DNA of 64,000 bases from the NCBI RefSeq assembly GCF_029029505.1, contig NZ_JAKJSD010000004.1, forward strand, positions 124,001-188,000, written 5' to 3'. Both the position numbers and the translations under genes were made by a program. Shown in pieces: positions 35,235 to 44,940 of the stretch. The first letter of the stretch is position 1; every line of letters starts with the position of its first letter. The DNA is from Ancylomarina sp. DW003 (GTDB taxonomy: Bacteria; Bacteroidota; Bacteroidia; Bacteroidales; Marinifilaceae). The notes beneath the pieces are model-generated. The model saw only the letters and a list, made by a program, of their open reading frames with translations. It made no database searches and was not told where the DNA came from.

Positions 35235-38200
35235 ATGAAAAAATTAATTGGACTATTTGTTTTTCTACTTTTTGTAGGGACTCAGATAGTAACTGCGCAA
35301 AGCAAGCAAATCACCGGTACGGTAACCAGTGCCGACGACGGGCTGGGTATGCCTGGTGTATCTGTTATCGTAAAAGGTACCACTATTGGTGCTAGTACAG
35401 ATATTGATGGGAAATATAGTCTTGAAGCTTCGGCAAGTGATGTTCTTGTTTATAGTTTTGTGGGTATGGTTTCTCAAGAAATAACAGTTGGTTCTCAAAC
35501 TGTTATTAATGTAGTTTTAGAAACTGAATCTATTGGTATGGACGAAGTTGTTGTAACTGCATTAGGTGTAACAAGAGAGAAGAAATCTCTTGGGTATGCT
35601 GTTAGTGAAGTAGGTGGAGACGAAATTACTCGTTCTAATAACGTAAACCTTGTTAACTCAATTGGTAGTAAAGTTGCCGGTGTACAGGTTAATAGTTCTT
35701 CAGGAACAGCTGGTGGATCATCGTTTATTACGATTCGTGGTATGGCTTCTTTAACAGGAAATAACCAACCATTATTTGTTGTTGATGGGGTACCTATTGA
35801 TAACTCAATGAATGCCTCAGGTAATCCTGATAATGGACGTAATAATTTAACTGATGGTGTTGCTTACTCTAATAGAGCAATTGACTTAAACCCTGATGAT
35901 ATTGCCTCTATGTCAGTATTAAAAGGTGGTGCTGCAACAGCTCTTTACGGTCTTCGTGCTGCTAATGGTGTTGTATTGGTTACGACAAAATCAGGAAAGA
36001 AAACAAAAGGTAGAAAAGTAGATGTAACTTTTAGTTCTACTGTTTCTATTGACAAGATTAGTCAAATGCCAGACATGCAGTATAAGTATGCTCAAGGTTT
36101 GAGTGGCGATTATGCAGGAGCAGATGGACCATGGTGGAAAATGTTCTCATGGGGACCAGAAGTTTCTTCTTTAGAGTACGATGGAGATACAAGTTATAAG
36201 TGGGATCCTAGAGGTCGTCTTGTTCCTAAAGGAACAGGGAATGGAATGGCTGCAAAGACATTTGATAAAGAAGATTTTTTTGACACAGGTGTTACTTATA
36301 ATAATTCAGTTGGTATTTCTGGAGGTAGTGAATTTGCTAGCTTCTATTTATCCGCTTCTTATAATAAGAGTAATGGTGTTGTTCCTGAGAATGATTATGA
36401 GAAGAAAACTTTTACTTTGTCTTCAGACTTTAAATTGTCTGAAAAATTATCTTTAGGAGCGAAAGCTAATTATATTAATTCGGGTGGTACAAGAATTCAG
36501 CAAGGATCTAACCTGTCTGGTGTAATGCTTGGTTTAATGAGATCTGCAACGACTTTTGATAATGCTGCAGGTTACGAGTTTGAAGATGGATCACAAAGAA
36601 ACTACCGTGGTGGTGGTGGTTATGATAACCCATACTGGACTGCAAATAATTCGCAATTAAAAGATAATGTTGACCGTTTAATTGGTAATATTAATCTTAA
36701 GTATGAATTTAGTAAAAATCTGACTCTTTCTTATAGAGTAGGTATTGATACTTATACTGATAAGAGAAAATCTCATTTTGCAATTGGTTCAAGAGCTGTT
36801 CCTGATGGTCAAGTTCAAGAGGATGAGCATTTCCAACGTGATATTAACTCTGATTTAATTCTTTCTTATACTAAGAAATTAAGTGATAAATTTAATTTTT
36901 CTGCAGTAGCGGGACATAACATGTTCTCAAGTTATTACCAGCAGGTATATGTTCAAGGCGATAAATTAACAATCCCTAAATTTTATCATACGTCTAATGC
37001 GGCTTCTTTACTAGTAAGAGAATCTGTAACTGAAAAAAGAACTGCTGCTTGGTATGGAGATTTAGGTTTAGACTGGAATAACATGATTTACTTCCGTGTA
37101 ACAGGACGTAATGAGTGGTCTACTTCTCTTCCTGAAGGCGAGAATTCTTTTTTCTACCCATCTACAAGTTTAGGTATTGTATTATCAGAGATTTCTGCAC
37201 TTAAAGATTTAACATGGTTGAATTTTGCTAAGTTTAGAACTTCGTATGCGATTATTGCAAATGATGCTTCTCCTTATGGTACTTTTACGACCTATGATCA
37301 AGCAGCTTATGGTGATGGTTCTACAAATGGCGTAACTTTCCCTTTTGGTGGGCAGCCAGGTTTTGCTGTTGGAGATGGTCTTGGTAATGGTGAATTGAAG
37401 CCTGAGAAAATGAAATCTTTTGAGATTGGTTTTGAGTTGAGCTTATTCCAAAACCGTTTAAGCATTGATGCTGCTTATTACAATAATCAAAATGAAGATT
37501 TAATTCTTTGGGTACCTCTTTCAGGAACTTCAGGTTATACTGATAGATTAATGAATGCTGGTGAGATGGAAAACAAGGGTATTGAACTTCTTGTTTCAGG
37601 AACACCAATTAAGACAAGTGACTTTTCTTGGGATGTGATGGTTAATTTCACTAAAAATAAGAATGAAGTACTTAAGCTTGCTGATGGTGTTGATAATGTA
37701 GGATTAGGTGGATTTACCGGGTCTAATATGCGTGCTGTACAAGGAAAACCTTATGGTTCTGTTTATGGATCTGATTGGGTTAGAAATGATGCTGGGCGTG
37801 TAGTGGTAGATGCTTATGGGATGCCTGAGTTATCTCAAGTAGAAGTTGAATTAGGATCTGCATTGCCTGAGTGGACAATGGGTATTACAAACTCCTTTAC
37901 ATATAAGGGTATCACATTAAGTGCATTGTTAGACATTAAACACGGTGGTATTATGTGGAATGGTACCAAAGGAGTTCTTCAATATTTTGGTACACATGGT
38001 GTAACAGAGAATCGAGGAGAACAAAAAGTATTTAATGCTGTTACAGCTGATGGTGCAGAAAACACAACTGCCATTACTTTAGATGAAAACTGGTATACTG
38101 GATTAGGTAACGGTTGGTATGGTCCTTCTTCCCAATTTATTGAAGATGCAGGTTGGACACGTCTGAAAGAAGTTTCTCTTTCTTATGAATTTCCAAAATC

Positions 38201-38390
38201 TCTTTTAGGCGATTCATTCGTTAAATCTCTAAGTTTATCGTTTACAGGTAAAAACCTTTGGTTAGATACGCCTTATACAGGTGTTGATCCTGAGACAAGT
38301 TTGATGGGTGCTAGTAATGCTCAGGGACTTGATTATTTTAATATGCCTGGAACTAAAAGTTATATTTTTGGTTTAAGAATGACATTCTAA
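35235..38390 (+). CDS. SusC/RagA-family TonB-dependent outer-membrane receptor
   Basis: The 1051-residue outer-membrane transporter has a signal peptide (MKKLIGLFVFLLFVGTQIVTA), then a carboxypeptidase-regulatory-like beta-sandwich (about 25-105; GTVTSADDGLGMPGVSVIVKGT). The SusC TonB-box-like DEVVVTALG (about 112-120), the plug domain (about 120-250) with GAATALYGLRAANGVVLVTTKSGK, and a 22-strand-type barrel to the C-terminal aromatic strand YIFGLRMTF follow. It should import a ligand captured by the SusD partner using TonB energy. No glycoside hydrolase, peptidase or sigma/anti-sigma gene is adjacent, so the substrate is unknown. Confidence 0.95.
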   Translation: MKKLIGLFVFLLFVGTQIVTAQSKQITGTVTSADDGLGMPGVSVIVKGTTIGASTDIDGKYSLEASASDVLVYSFVGMVSQEITVGSQTVINVVLETESIGMDEVVVTALGVTREKKSLGYAVSEVGGDEITRSNNVNLVNSIGSKVAGVQVNSSSGTAGGSSFITIRGMASLTGNNQPLFVVDGVPIDNSMNASGNPDNGRNNLTDGVAYSNRAIDLNPDDIASMSVLKGGAATALYGLRAANGVVLVTTKSGKKTKGRKVDVTFSSTVSIDKISQMPDMQYKYAQGLSGDYAGADGPWWKMFSWGPEVSSLEYDGDTSYKWDPRGRLVPKGTGNGMAAKTFDKEDFFDTGVTYNNSVGISGGSEFASFYLSASYNKSNGVVPENDYEKKTFTLSSDFKLSEKLSLGAKANYINSGGTRIQQGSNLSGVMLGLMRSATTFDNAAGYEFEDGSQRNYRGGGGYDNPYWTANNSQLKDNVDRLIGNINLKYEFSKNLTLSYRVGIDTYTDKRKSHFAIGSRAVPDGQVQEDEHFQRDINSDLILSYTKKLSDKFNFSAVAGHNMFSSYYQQVYVQGDKLTIPKFYHTSNAASLLVRESVTEKRTAAWYGDLGLDWNNMIYFRVTGRNEWSTSLPEGENSFFYPSTSLGIVLSEISALKDLTWLNFAKFRTSYAIIANDASPYGTFTTYDQAAYGDGSTNGVTFPFGGQPGFAVGDGLGNGELKPEKMKSFEIGFELSLFQNRLSIDAAYYNNQNEDLILWVPLSGTSGYTDRLMNAGEMENKGIELLVSGTPIKTSDFSWDVMVNFTKNKNEVLKLADGVDNVGLGGFTGSNMRAVQGKPYGSVYGSDWVRNDAGRVVVDAYGMPELSQVEVELGSALPEWTMGITNSFTYKGITLSALLDIKHGGIMWNGTKGVLQYFGTHGVTENRGEQKVFNAVTADGAENTTAITLDENWYTGLGNGWYGPSSQFIEDAGWTRLKEVSLSYEFPKSLLGDSFVKSLSLSFTGKNLWLDTPYTGVDPETSLMGASNAQGLDYFNMPGTKSYIFGLRMTF

Positions 38391-38409
38391 TCAATAAAAG
38401 AAAATAATT

Positions 38410-39819
38410 ATGAAAAGATATAATTTTAAATTTTTAATACTTTCACTTGTAGTTGTTTTGGCAACTTCTTGTGAAAAATGGATTGATCCGGCGATGAATG
38501 AAAGCCCAAACAGTCCTGCGGATGTGCCAATGAGCTTAATTTTACCTGGAGCTGAAGCTGGTATAGCTTATTCTGCTGGTGGTGAGCTTTCTAGATATTC
38601 TAATTATTGGATGCAGCAAATATCTGGTGTTCAGTCACATGCATCTGGACATGAAATCTATATTCTTCTGGAGAGTGATATGGACAACTTGTGGAAGTGG
38701 TATACTTATGCAGGTCAATTGATGGATTTGAAGAGAATTATGGATAAATCTGTTGAAGAGGGGATGGAATCTCCTCATTACTCAGCTGTCGCTAAGATTT
38801 TGACTGCGTATAAATTAGGCGTTTCTACTGATGTTTGGAATGATATTCCTTATGAAGATGCTTTTCAGGGGGAAACTACTGGTCAATTAACAGCTGCTTA
38901 TCATACACAAGAGAAAGTTTATGAAATAATGAATACGCTTTTAGATGAGGCAATTACTGAACTGGGAAGTACAGAAAGTGTTTTTAGCCCTGGTTCTGAT
39001 GACTTTATTTATGGTGGAGATCTGGATATGTGGAAGAAAGCTGCTTATGCTTTGAAGGCACGATTTGCGATTCACTTATCGGAGCGTAATGGTGATGCTG
39101 CATACACAGCGGCTCTAGCTGCTATTCCAAATGCTTTTGCATCTAATGCTGATGACTTACAGTTTACTTTTGGAACAGCTACTCCTGAAAATGCTCCGTT
39201 ATTTCAATATGACGAGCAACGTCCGGGTTATATTGGTGGTTTAGGTGCTAAGATGATTGAATTGCTTAAAAATGGAGGCGATACTGATCCTCGATTAGCA
39301 ATTTATGCAAAGCCTTTAGCTGACGGTTCATTTGTTGGTCACCCTGCTGGGGATCCTTTAGATGAGGCTTCTATGGTAGGTGATTATTTCGCTAAAGCTG
39401 ATGCGACAGTTATGTTGATGTCTTACTCAGAACTTAAGTTTATTGAAGCAGAAGCTAATTTCCAATTAGGGAATTTACCTGAGGCGGCTACAGCTTATAA
39501 TGATGCTGTTAAAGCTTCTCTGGCAAAATATGGAGTTTCTAACGAGACTTGGGAGGCTGCTAATGCTGCTGCAACTGCTGGAACAATTTCCATTGATATG
39601 ATTATGACTGCTAAGTATATTGCTACTTTCCTTCAGGATGAAACTTTTACTGACTGGAGACGTTATGACAATATTATCGGCTTATCTATTGCTAAAGGTG
39701 CTAATGAATCAGAAATTCCTAGAAGATTCCCTTATCCAACTAATGAGAGAATATATAATTCTGAGAATATGCCTGAATATGGAAGCATTACAAATCACGT
39801 TTGGTGGGATGTAAACTAA
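38410..39819 (+). CDS. SusD/RagB-family outer-membrane lipoprotein
   Basis: The 469-residue lipoprotein has a lipobox ending in ATSCEKW (Cys at about 21) and acts as the surface lid of the SusC channel. The body is the helical TPR-like fold of the SusD family: LMDLKRIMDK, AVAKILTAYKLGVSTDVWNDIPYEDAFQG, AAYALKARFAIHLSERN and YSELKFIEAEANFQLGN. The end WRRYDNIIGLSIAKGANESEIPRRFPYP is typical of the SusD_like (PF12771) subgroup. It follows SusC by 19 bases in one operon. Confidence 0.93.
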   Translation: MKRYNFKFLILSLVVVLATSCEKWIDPAMNESPNSPADVPMSLILPGAEAGIAYSAGGELSRYSNYWMQQISGVQSHASGHEIYILLESDMDNLWKWYTYAGQLMDLKRIMDKSVEEGMESPHYSAVAKILTAYKLGVSTDVWNDIPYEDAFQGETTGQLTAAYHTQEKVYEIMNTLLDEAITELGSTESVFSPGSDDFIYGGDLDMWKKAAYALKARFAIHLSERNGDAAYTAALAAIPNAFASNADDLQFTFGTATPENAPLFQYDEQRPGYIGGLGAKMIELLKNGGDTDPRLAIYAKPLADGSFVGHPAGDPLDEASMVGDYFAKADATVMLMSYSELKFIEAEANFQLGNLPEAATAYNDAVKASLAKYGVSNETWEAANAAATAGTISIDMIMTAKYIATFLQDETFTDWRRYDNIIGLSIAKGANESEIPRRFPYPTNERIYNSENMPEYGSITNHVWWDVN

Positions 39820-39839
39820 TTATACCAAAAATTATTATT

Positions 39840-40955
39840 ATGAAAATATCAAAATATTTATTATTACTAGCTTTGCCGTTTATCTTTTTCTCGTGTGATG
39901 AAGAAAGTGACGATTTTGCAAGTAAAATTGAAAATGGTGAGCTATACAGAATGGACTTATCTGTAAAGAACCCAACTACTCTAGACACTAAGTTTGAAGT
40001 TGTAATTGATGCTTATGAAGTTTTTGATAAACTTGAGGTAACATATAATGGAACAACTACAAAATTAGGAGAGGTAACTTTAACTAGTGGTGCAGGTACC
40101 TTTGAAGATTCTTATGCAACGATTGGTTTAACTAAAATTGGTGATTCAGAAACACTTGATTTTATTTATACGAATGCAAATGGTATTAAGTATATACAAA
40201 CTGTTGATGTTGAACTTGTATCTCCTTTTGCTATTACGAATGTTTCAGGTGTTATTCAGGACAATATGGAGCATTACTTGAAATTTAAAGCTGGGGCTAC
40301 TTATGCTACTCTAACAGATCTTACCTTATCAGCGAAAGTAAGCGATGCAGGTACTTATGCTGAAATAGTAGATAAGGTGTACACAGTTGCTGATGATTCT
40401 ATCTTATTTAAAGGTATGGATTATAATGTTGGCGATACTGTATTCGTTAAGTTTGATGCGGTTTTAGGTACTAAGACTCATTCAGAAACCGTAAGCTTTG
40501 TTGTTAATATGGCTAAATTCGCAAACGAAAGTGAAGCATTTATGCTTGATACTGAAAGTGAAGGTTTTGATCTAATGAAGATGGTAAATGTCGGAAGTGA
40601 TGAAGACGAGGCAGATCTTACATTTGTTTTAGGTATGGATAATATGATTGGTTTTAGTTCAAATAATGCTATGTACGTAACTGATTTTGTTAAAACAGAT
40701 AAAGCACTTTATACTTCTGGTGATATGGTTAAGACTATGGCTGATTACGAAGCTGGAACTAAGTTGACTAGTATTACTGATGTTGATGTTGATGATGTTT
40801 ATATCTATATGACTTATAGAAAAGATGTAGACGATATTGATGGTGATGATGATAAAGATGAGCTTATTCCTCACTATGGTTTATTAATGGTTTCTAGCGT
40901 GGATAGAACTAATAATAATGATGATGATGGATTTATGTTTAAAATTAAATACTAA
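39840..40955 (+). CDS. Third lipoprotein of the SusCD operon, unknown function
   Basis: This lipoprotein of about 371 residues starts at ATG 39840 with MKISKYLLLLALPFIFFSCDEES; an earlier in-frame start at 39801 would bury the signal sequence. The lipobox Cys is residue 19. The rest is beta-rich, with repeating 80-100 residue blocks that resemble Ig-like sandwiches, and an Asp-rich segment near residue 330 (VDVDDVYIYMTYRKDVDD) that might bind divalent metal. Operons of SusCD type often carry such a surface ligand-binding protein; that role is inferred from position. Confidence 0.72.
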   Translation: MKISKYLLLLALPFIFFSCDEESDDFASKIENGELYRMDLSVKNPTTLDTKFEVVIDAYEVFDKLEVTYNGTTTKLGEVTLTSGAGTFEDSYATIGLTKIGDSETLDFIYTNANGIKYIQTVDVELVSPFAITNVSGVIQDNMEHYLKFKAGATYATLTDLTLSAKVSDAGTYAEIVDKVYTVADDSILFKGMDYNVGDTVFVKFDAVLGTKTHSETVSFVVNMAKFANESEAFMLDTESEGFDLMKMVNVGSDEDEADLTFVLGMDNMIGFSSNNAMYVTDFVKTDKALYTSGDMVKTMADYEAGTKLTSITDVDVDDVYIYMTYRKDVDDIDGDDDKDELIPHYGLLMVSSVDRTNNNDDDGFMFKIKY

Positions 40956-40976
40956 GCATACATTTTAGGTAATATT

Positions 40977-41012
40977 AAAAGAGCTGAATCGTAAGATTCA
41001 GCTCTTTTTATT
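40977..41012 (+). terminator. Terminator of the SusCD operon
   Basis: AAAAGAGCTGAATC, loop GTAA, GATTCAGCTCTTTT forms a perfect 14-bp hairpin with a trailing T-rich run. Confidence 0.92.
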
Positions 41013-41165
41013 TTGAAAACTATAGTTTTTGTCATAAATGTTTGTAAATTAGGATGTTCAAAGTGTGGTTGTCGGTGTCAGACTAGAGGTGATCATCGAT
41101 CGATGTAATTGAATATTGGTATAGTTCTTATAATATATCTATTAATGTATAATCAAAACATAGTT

Positions 41166-41915
41166 ATGATTTCATCTAAAAAGAATAAATACCCAAAGAA
41201 CATTATGAATTTAGCTGTGTATTCTTTGGTGGTAGTATTTGTATTATTAAGTTTCAATAGTCAGGCTCAGGATCGCCGAAGGGATTTAAAGTATTATTCT
41301 ACAATTGCTAAAAAAGTGGATAATAATCCCCATCTTAATAATTTTGGACATAAGAAAAAGACAGTTGGTACTTGTTATTGGGATGAGCAATGGAGAAAGG
41401 CTAATATCGTTTTAGTAATTGACAGTATTCTTATTGGTGATGTTGAGACTAGAATAGATGTGCGCCGTAATGAATTGGAAGTTAAATATAAAGGCGAAAT
41501 AAAACTAGTGCCTAGTTACAGAGTAAACTTTATTCAATTTTTAGATAATAATGATGTTTTTGTTACTGAAAATGTTCTTAAAGTTTCACAAAAAGGTTTT
41601 TATAAGGTGATGGTAGATGATAAAAACATGTTATTATGTGGTTCTAAAATAGAAATAGTGAAGGCAAATTACAATGTTGCCTTAGATGTGGGAAACAAGC
41701 ATGATACAATGGTTAAGAAAGATGAATTCTTTGTCTATAGTCAAAATGGAAATTTAATTCATATTGAGTTATCTAAAAGTAAAATGAGAAAACAGTTCCG
41801 AGATAAGCCAGTTTTATACGATTATCTTAAAAAGAATAAAATAAACCCTAAAGATAAAAAGCAGCTAGTTCAGTTTGTTGATTACATTAATAAGAATAAT
41901 GTCGCATTAAACTAA
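41166..41915 (+). CDS. Hypothetical secreted protein
   Basis: I do not recognise this protein. The start at 41166 (MISSKKNKYPKN) gives about 249 residues; an earlier in-frame start at 41109 is less plausible because it precedes the signal with a second hydrophobic stretch. A positively charged N-terminus, a hydrophobic segment (AVYSLVVVFVLLSF) and AQA-like cleavage (NSQAQD) indicate export. The body is rich in Lys and Asp and includes the repeated phrases DSILIGD and FLDNNDVFVTENV, without cysteine motifs. It is a single gene following a terminator. Confidence 0.6.
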   Translation: MISSKKNKYPKNIMNLAVYSLVVVFVLLSFNSQAQDRRRDLKYYSTIAKKVDNNPHLNNFGHKKKTVGTCYWDEQWRKANIVLVIDSILIGDVETRIDVRRNELEVKYKGEIKLVPSYRVNFIQFLDNNDVFVTENVLKVSQKGFYKVMVDDKNMLLCGSKIEIVKANYNVALDVGNKHDTMVKKDEFFVYSQNGNLIHIELSKSKMRKQFRDKPVLYDYLKKNKINPKDKKQLVQFVDYINKNNVALN

Positions 41916-41939
41916 GAGATGTGATTTATTTTAAAATAT

Positions 41940-41975
41940 AATGCCAGGCTCTATTTTGGGCTTGGCATTAATTTT
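41940..41975. terminator. Bidirectional terminator, hypothetical gene / helicase
   Basis: AATGCCA and TGGCATT with inner GGC/GCT pairs form a hairpin between convergent genes, followed by AATTTT on the plus strand. Confidence 0.65.
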
Positions 41976-41983
41976 ATAAATTT

Positions 41984-43306
41984 TTAATAGCTCACTGCCA
42001 TCTTTACTTTCTTTTTCTTGATGCGTTCACCTCTAAGTTTTCTAAGAAGTTTTTCAGCCATGTTGCGTTTTATTGCAACGAATGATGAATGGTCCAATAC
42101 TTCAACTTTTCCCAATTCATCTTTTCCTAATTCTCCTTTCTTCATAAAAAATCCGACAATATCCATTTTGTTGATTTTATCTTTCTTTCCAGCATCAATA
42201 TAAATGGTTAGCCATTCTGGATCTTCTGGTAGTGAAATATTATCAGGAATAATCATTTCTTCAATATCCTGATTGATGAAATCTGGTAAATAGTCACTTT
42301 CAGCTAATACAAAATAAGATTTTCCCGAAGCGTCCATTCTTGCTGTACGACCGTTACGGTGTGTGTAAGCGTCTGAAGTTGTTGGCAACTGATAATGTAT
42401 CACATGTTTGATTGAAGGGATGTCAAGCCCTCTGGATGCTAAGTCTGTTGTAATAAGAATCTGGTGAGATCCGTTTCTGAATTTAATAAGAGCTTTTTCA
42501 CGATCGTCTTGTTTTAATCCCCCATGAAAGGTATCGTGTTGGAGGTGTGAATCTTTCAATAGATCACTGATTCGATCTACCGTATCACGATGATTACAAA
42601 AGACTAATGTCGCTTCGTTACCATTGTGGCAAATTAAATTGAATAATGCAGCTAACTTATCTTTACCATCGGCTCTAACAATTTTCTCGACTAAAGTTTT
42701 TTTAGGAGCAGCTACTAAATAGTTAATTTCAAATGGATTTTTAACACCAGTAAACTCTGGTATACTTTCACTTTTAGTTGCTGAAGTAAGAACTCTTTTC
42801 TCGATAAATTCTAATTGCTCTATAATTTCTCCCATTTCTCTATGGAATCCTAGCTCTAGAGATTTATCAAATTCATCTAAAATTATAGTATTGATGCTAT
42901 CTGGAGAAAAGTTCTCACGGCGAAGGTGGTCTGCAATTCTTCCTGGTGTTCCAATTAGCACTGCGGGAGGTGTGGCAAGACTATTTTTTTCTATTTTCAT
43001 TGCATGTCCGCCGTAGCAACAATTTACTTTAAATACTGAAGACAGACTTTTGAATACAGATTCGATCTGAATAGCTAGCTCACGGGATGGTGCTAGAATT
43101 AAGGATTGAACACCTTCTTTTTTTGCGTCAAGTTGGCTTAATAAAGGAAGAAGAAAAGCAAGTGTTTTACCTGAGCCAGTGGGTGAAAGAAGTATAATGT
43201 CATTGTACTCTTTCCATGCCTTTAGGCTGTCCTCTTGCATTGGCTTTAAAGCTTTAATTTTGAGCTTCTTTAAAATCTGGTCGATATTTATCTTATTTTC
43301 TTGCAT
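41984..43306 (-). CDS. DEAD-box-type RNA helicase with DbpA-like C-terminus
   Basis: The 440-residue ATP-dependent RNA helicase has motif I SPTGSGKTLAF (about 40-50), Ia LAPSREL, III SAT, V TTDLASRGLDIP and VI HRNGRTAR. Motif II reads DEFD in place of DEAD (LDEFDKSLELGF). A C-terminal DbpA-type RNA-binding domain (about 360-440; KINKMDIVGFFMKKGELGKDELGKVEV) suggests a role in 23S rRNA/ribosome assembly. The Lys-rich tail is typical. It is transcribed alone. Confidence 0.88.
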   Translation of the reverse strand: MQENKINIDQILKKLKIKALKPMQEDSLKAWKEYNDIILLSPTGSGKTLAFLLPLLSQLDAKKEGVQSLILAPSRELAIQIESVFKSLSSVFKVNCCYGGHAMKIEKNSLATPPAVLIGTPGRIADHLRRENFSPDSINTIILDEFDKSLELGFHREMGEIIEQLEFIEKRVLTSATKSESIPEFTGVKNPFEINYLVAAPKKTLVEKIVRADGKDKLAALFNLICHNGNEATLVFCNHRDTVDRISDLLKDSHLQHDTFHGGLKQDDREKALIKFRNGSHQILITTDLASRGLDIPSIKHVIHYQLPTTSDAYTHRNGRTARMDASGKSYFVLAESDYLPDFINQDIEEMIIPDNISLPEDPEWLTIYIDAGKKDKINKMDIVGFFMKKGELGKDELGKVEVLDHSSFVAIKRNMAEKLLRKLRGERIKKKKVKMAVSY

Positions 43307-43458
43307 GCCGCAAAAGTAAGCCTAATTTCCGTATTATTTAGCCAGGGGTTGAATAATGAGTAAGTTTATTCTAATTCATTTTAAATTATTCGAATAATCG
43401 CAAGGGAGGGAACTTTCTCTTATTTTTGGCGGTCTCTAATGAATGAAAAATTGATAAA

Positions 43459-44236
43459 TTGAAAAAGCCTAAAACAGAAGAAGAGAAGAAAGAAGCTTAT
43501 TTTCTTAGAAAAGTAGCTAAGCGAATGGGAAAAGCTATAAGTGATTTTGACTTGATTGAAGAAGGTGATCGCATTATGGTTGGGGTATCAGGAGGAAAGG
43601 ATTCTTTGGCCTTGCTTGAATTGTTGGCATTAAGACGCAAATACAAAAAGCAAAATTTTGAGGTGATTGCTGTTCATATCAATGTATTAGAATTACCATA
43701 CGAGGTTGATCGCGATTTTTTAAATGAATTTTGTGAACGCTTGGATGTACAAATAGTTTATCGAGATATAAATGTTGATTTTGACCGTCCAAGCAAAAAG
43801 CCTGCATGTTTTCGCTGTTCGTGGCATAGGAGAACAACGCTTTTCAAAATGACTGACGAGTTTAAATGCAACAAACTTGCTCTAGGTCATCATATGGACG
43901 ATGCTATTGAAACACTTCTAATGAATATGATGTATCAAGGAGCAGTGTGTAGTATGCCTGCAAAATTGAGTATGTTCCGGTAATATTGTTTTAATTCGAC
44001 CGCTGATACTCTTAAAGGATGCTGAGATGCGTGAATATAGTCGAATCAGGCAGTTTGTTCTAGAAAAGGAGGCATGTCCACATGAAGATGTAACTAAACG
44101 AAAGGAAACTGCAGGCCTTGTTGAGCGCGTTGCTGGTGATGATTCTCGTATAAGAACCAACCTGTTTCGTTCTATGAGTAATGTGCAGACGGAATATTTA
44201 CCTATAATTCCTGAAAAAAAATCTAAGATGATTTAA
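43459..44236 (+). pseudogene. TtcA-like tRNA 2-thiocytidine synthetase, interrupted by a frameshift
   Basis: The first 174 codons (TTG start) encode the N-terminal PP-loop GVSGGKDSLALLELL, ACFRCSWHRRTTLF and GHHMDDAIETLLMNMMYQG of a TtcA family ATPase that thiolates tRNA cytidine 32 with Fe-S chemistry. At 43978-43983 the frame ends in CGG-TAA. The missing C-terminus continues in the +1 frame from 43979 (GNIVLIRPLILLKDAEMREYSR) to 44236. Skipping one C at 43978 restores MFGNIVLIRPL, as expected for the family. A sequencing error, a real mutation or, less likely, programmed shifting could explain it. Confidence 0.82.
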
Positions 44237-44328
44237 GTTTATTTAAATTGAATAAGCTATTTTTAATCCACATTTTATTTCTTCCTTAAAGAGGAAATTT
44301 TAAGTTTATGCACACAATAATTTAAGAT

Positions 44329-44904
44329 ATGGCTAAAGAGATATTAGTATTAGATATAGAAACCACAGGTTTTTTAAATCAAGGAGGTAAAATTGTTGAG
44401 ATTGGGATTGTAAAGCTGGATCTTGATTCTGGAGAAGTGACACCAGTTTACGATTCATTAATTAGAGAAGATGGATTAAACTCATCACATACACGTGGTG
44501 GGTTTGGATGGATTTTTCAGAATTCTGATTTGATGTTTGAAGATGTTTTGGAGGCCCCAAGTTTGGATAGTCAGAGAAAAGAAATTCAGGATTTATTAGA
44601 TAGATACCGTGTGACAGCTTATAATAAAGCTTTCGATTTTGGTTTCCTTAAGGATAGAGGTTTTCATATTAAGGAATTGGATTGCCCAATGCATCTTTCG
44701 ACTCCTATCGTAAAATTGCCGGCAGCTAATGGACGAAGAGGATTTAAATGGCCTAAGGTTGAAGAGGCTTGGGATTTCTTTTTTGGTAATACAGGTTATA
44801 TAGAAGCACATCGTGGCTTGGATGATGCTATTCACGAAGCTAAAATTGTTTATAAGTTATATCAAATGGGTGAGTTCCCTTACGCGGTAAGTTTATTTGA
44901 TTGA
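44329..44904 (+). CDS. DnaQ-family 3'-5' exonuclease
   Basis: The 191-residue DEDD exonuclease has ExoI VLDIETTGF (residues 6-14, catalytic Asp and Glu), ExoII YNKAFDFGFL (Asp at about 104) and ExoIII HRGLDDAIHEAKIVYKL (Asp in HxxxxxD-like context). It may trim RNA or DNA 3' ends; it is not fused to a polymerase. The nearest relatives are stand-alone exonucleases of unknown substrate. It is a single gene with a bidirectional terminator directly after the stop. Confidence 0.86.
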   Translation: MAKEILVLDIETTGFLNQGGKIVEIGIVKLDLDSGEVTPVYDSLIREDGLNSSHTRGGFGWIFQNSDLMFEDVLEAPSLDSQRKEIQDLLDRYRVTAYNKAFDFGFLKDRGFHIKELDCPMHLSTPIVKLPAANGRRGFKWPKVEEAWDFFFGNTGYIEAHRGLDDAIHEAKIVYKLYQMGEFPYAVSLFD

Positions 44905-44907
44905 TAT

Positions 44908-44940
44908 AAAAAAATCTCACCTTATTGGTGAGATTTTTTT
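44908..44940. terminator. Bidirectional terminator, exonuclease / YigZ gene
   Basis: AAAAAAATCTCACC, loop TTATT, GGTGAGATTTTTTT forms a perfect 14-bp stem between convergent genes. Confidence 0.9.
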
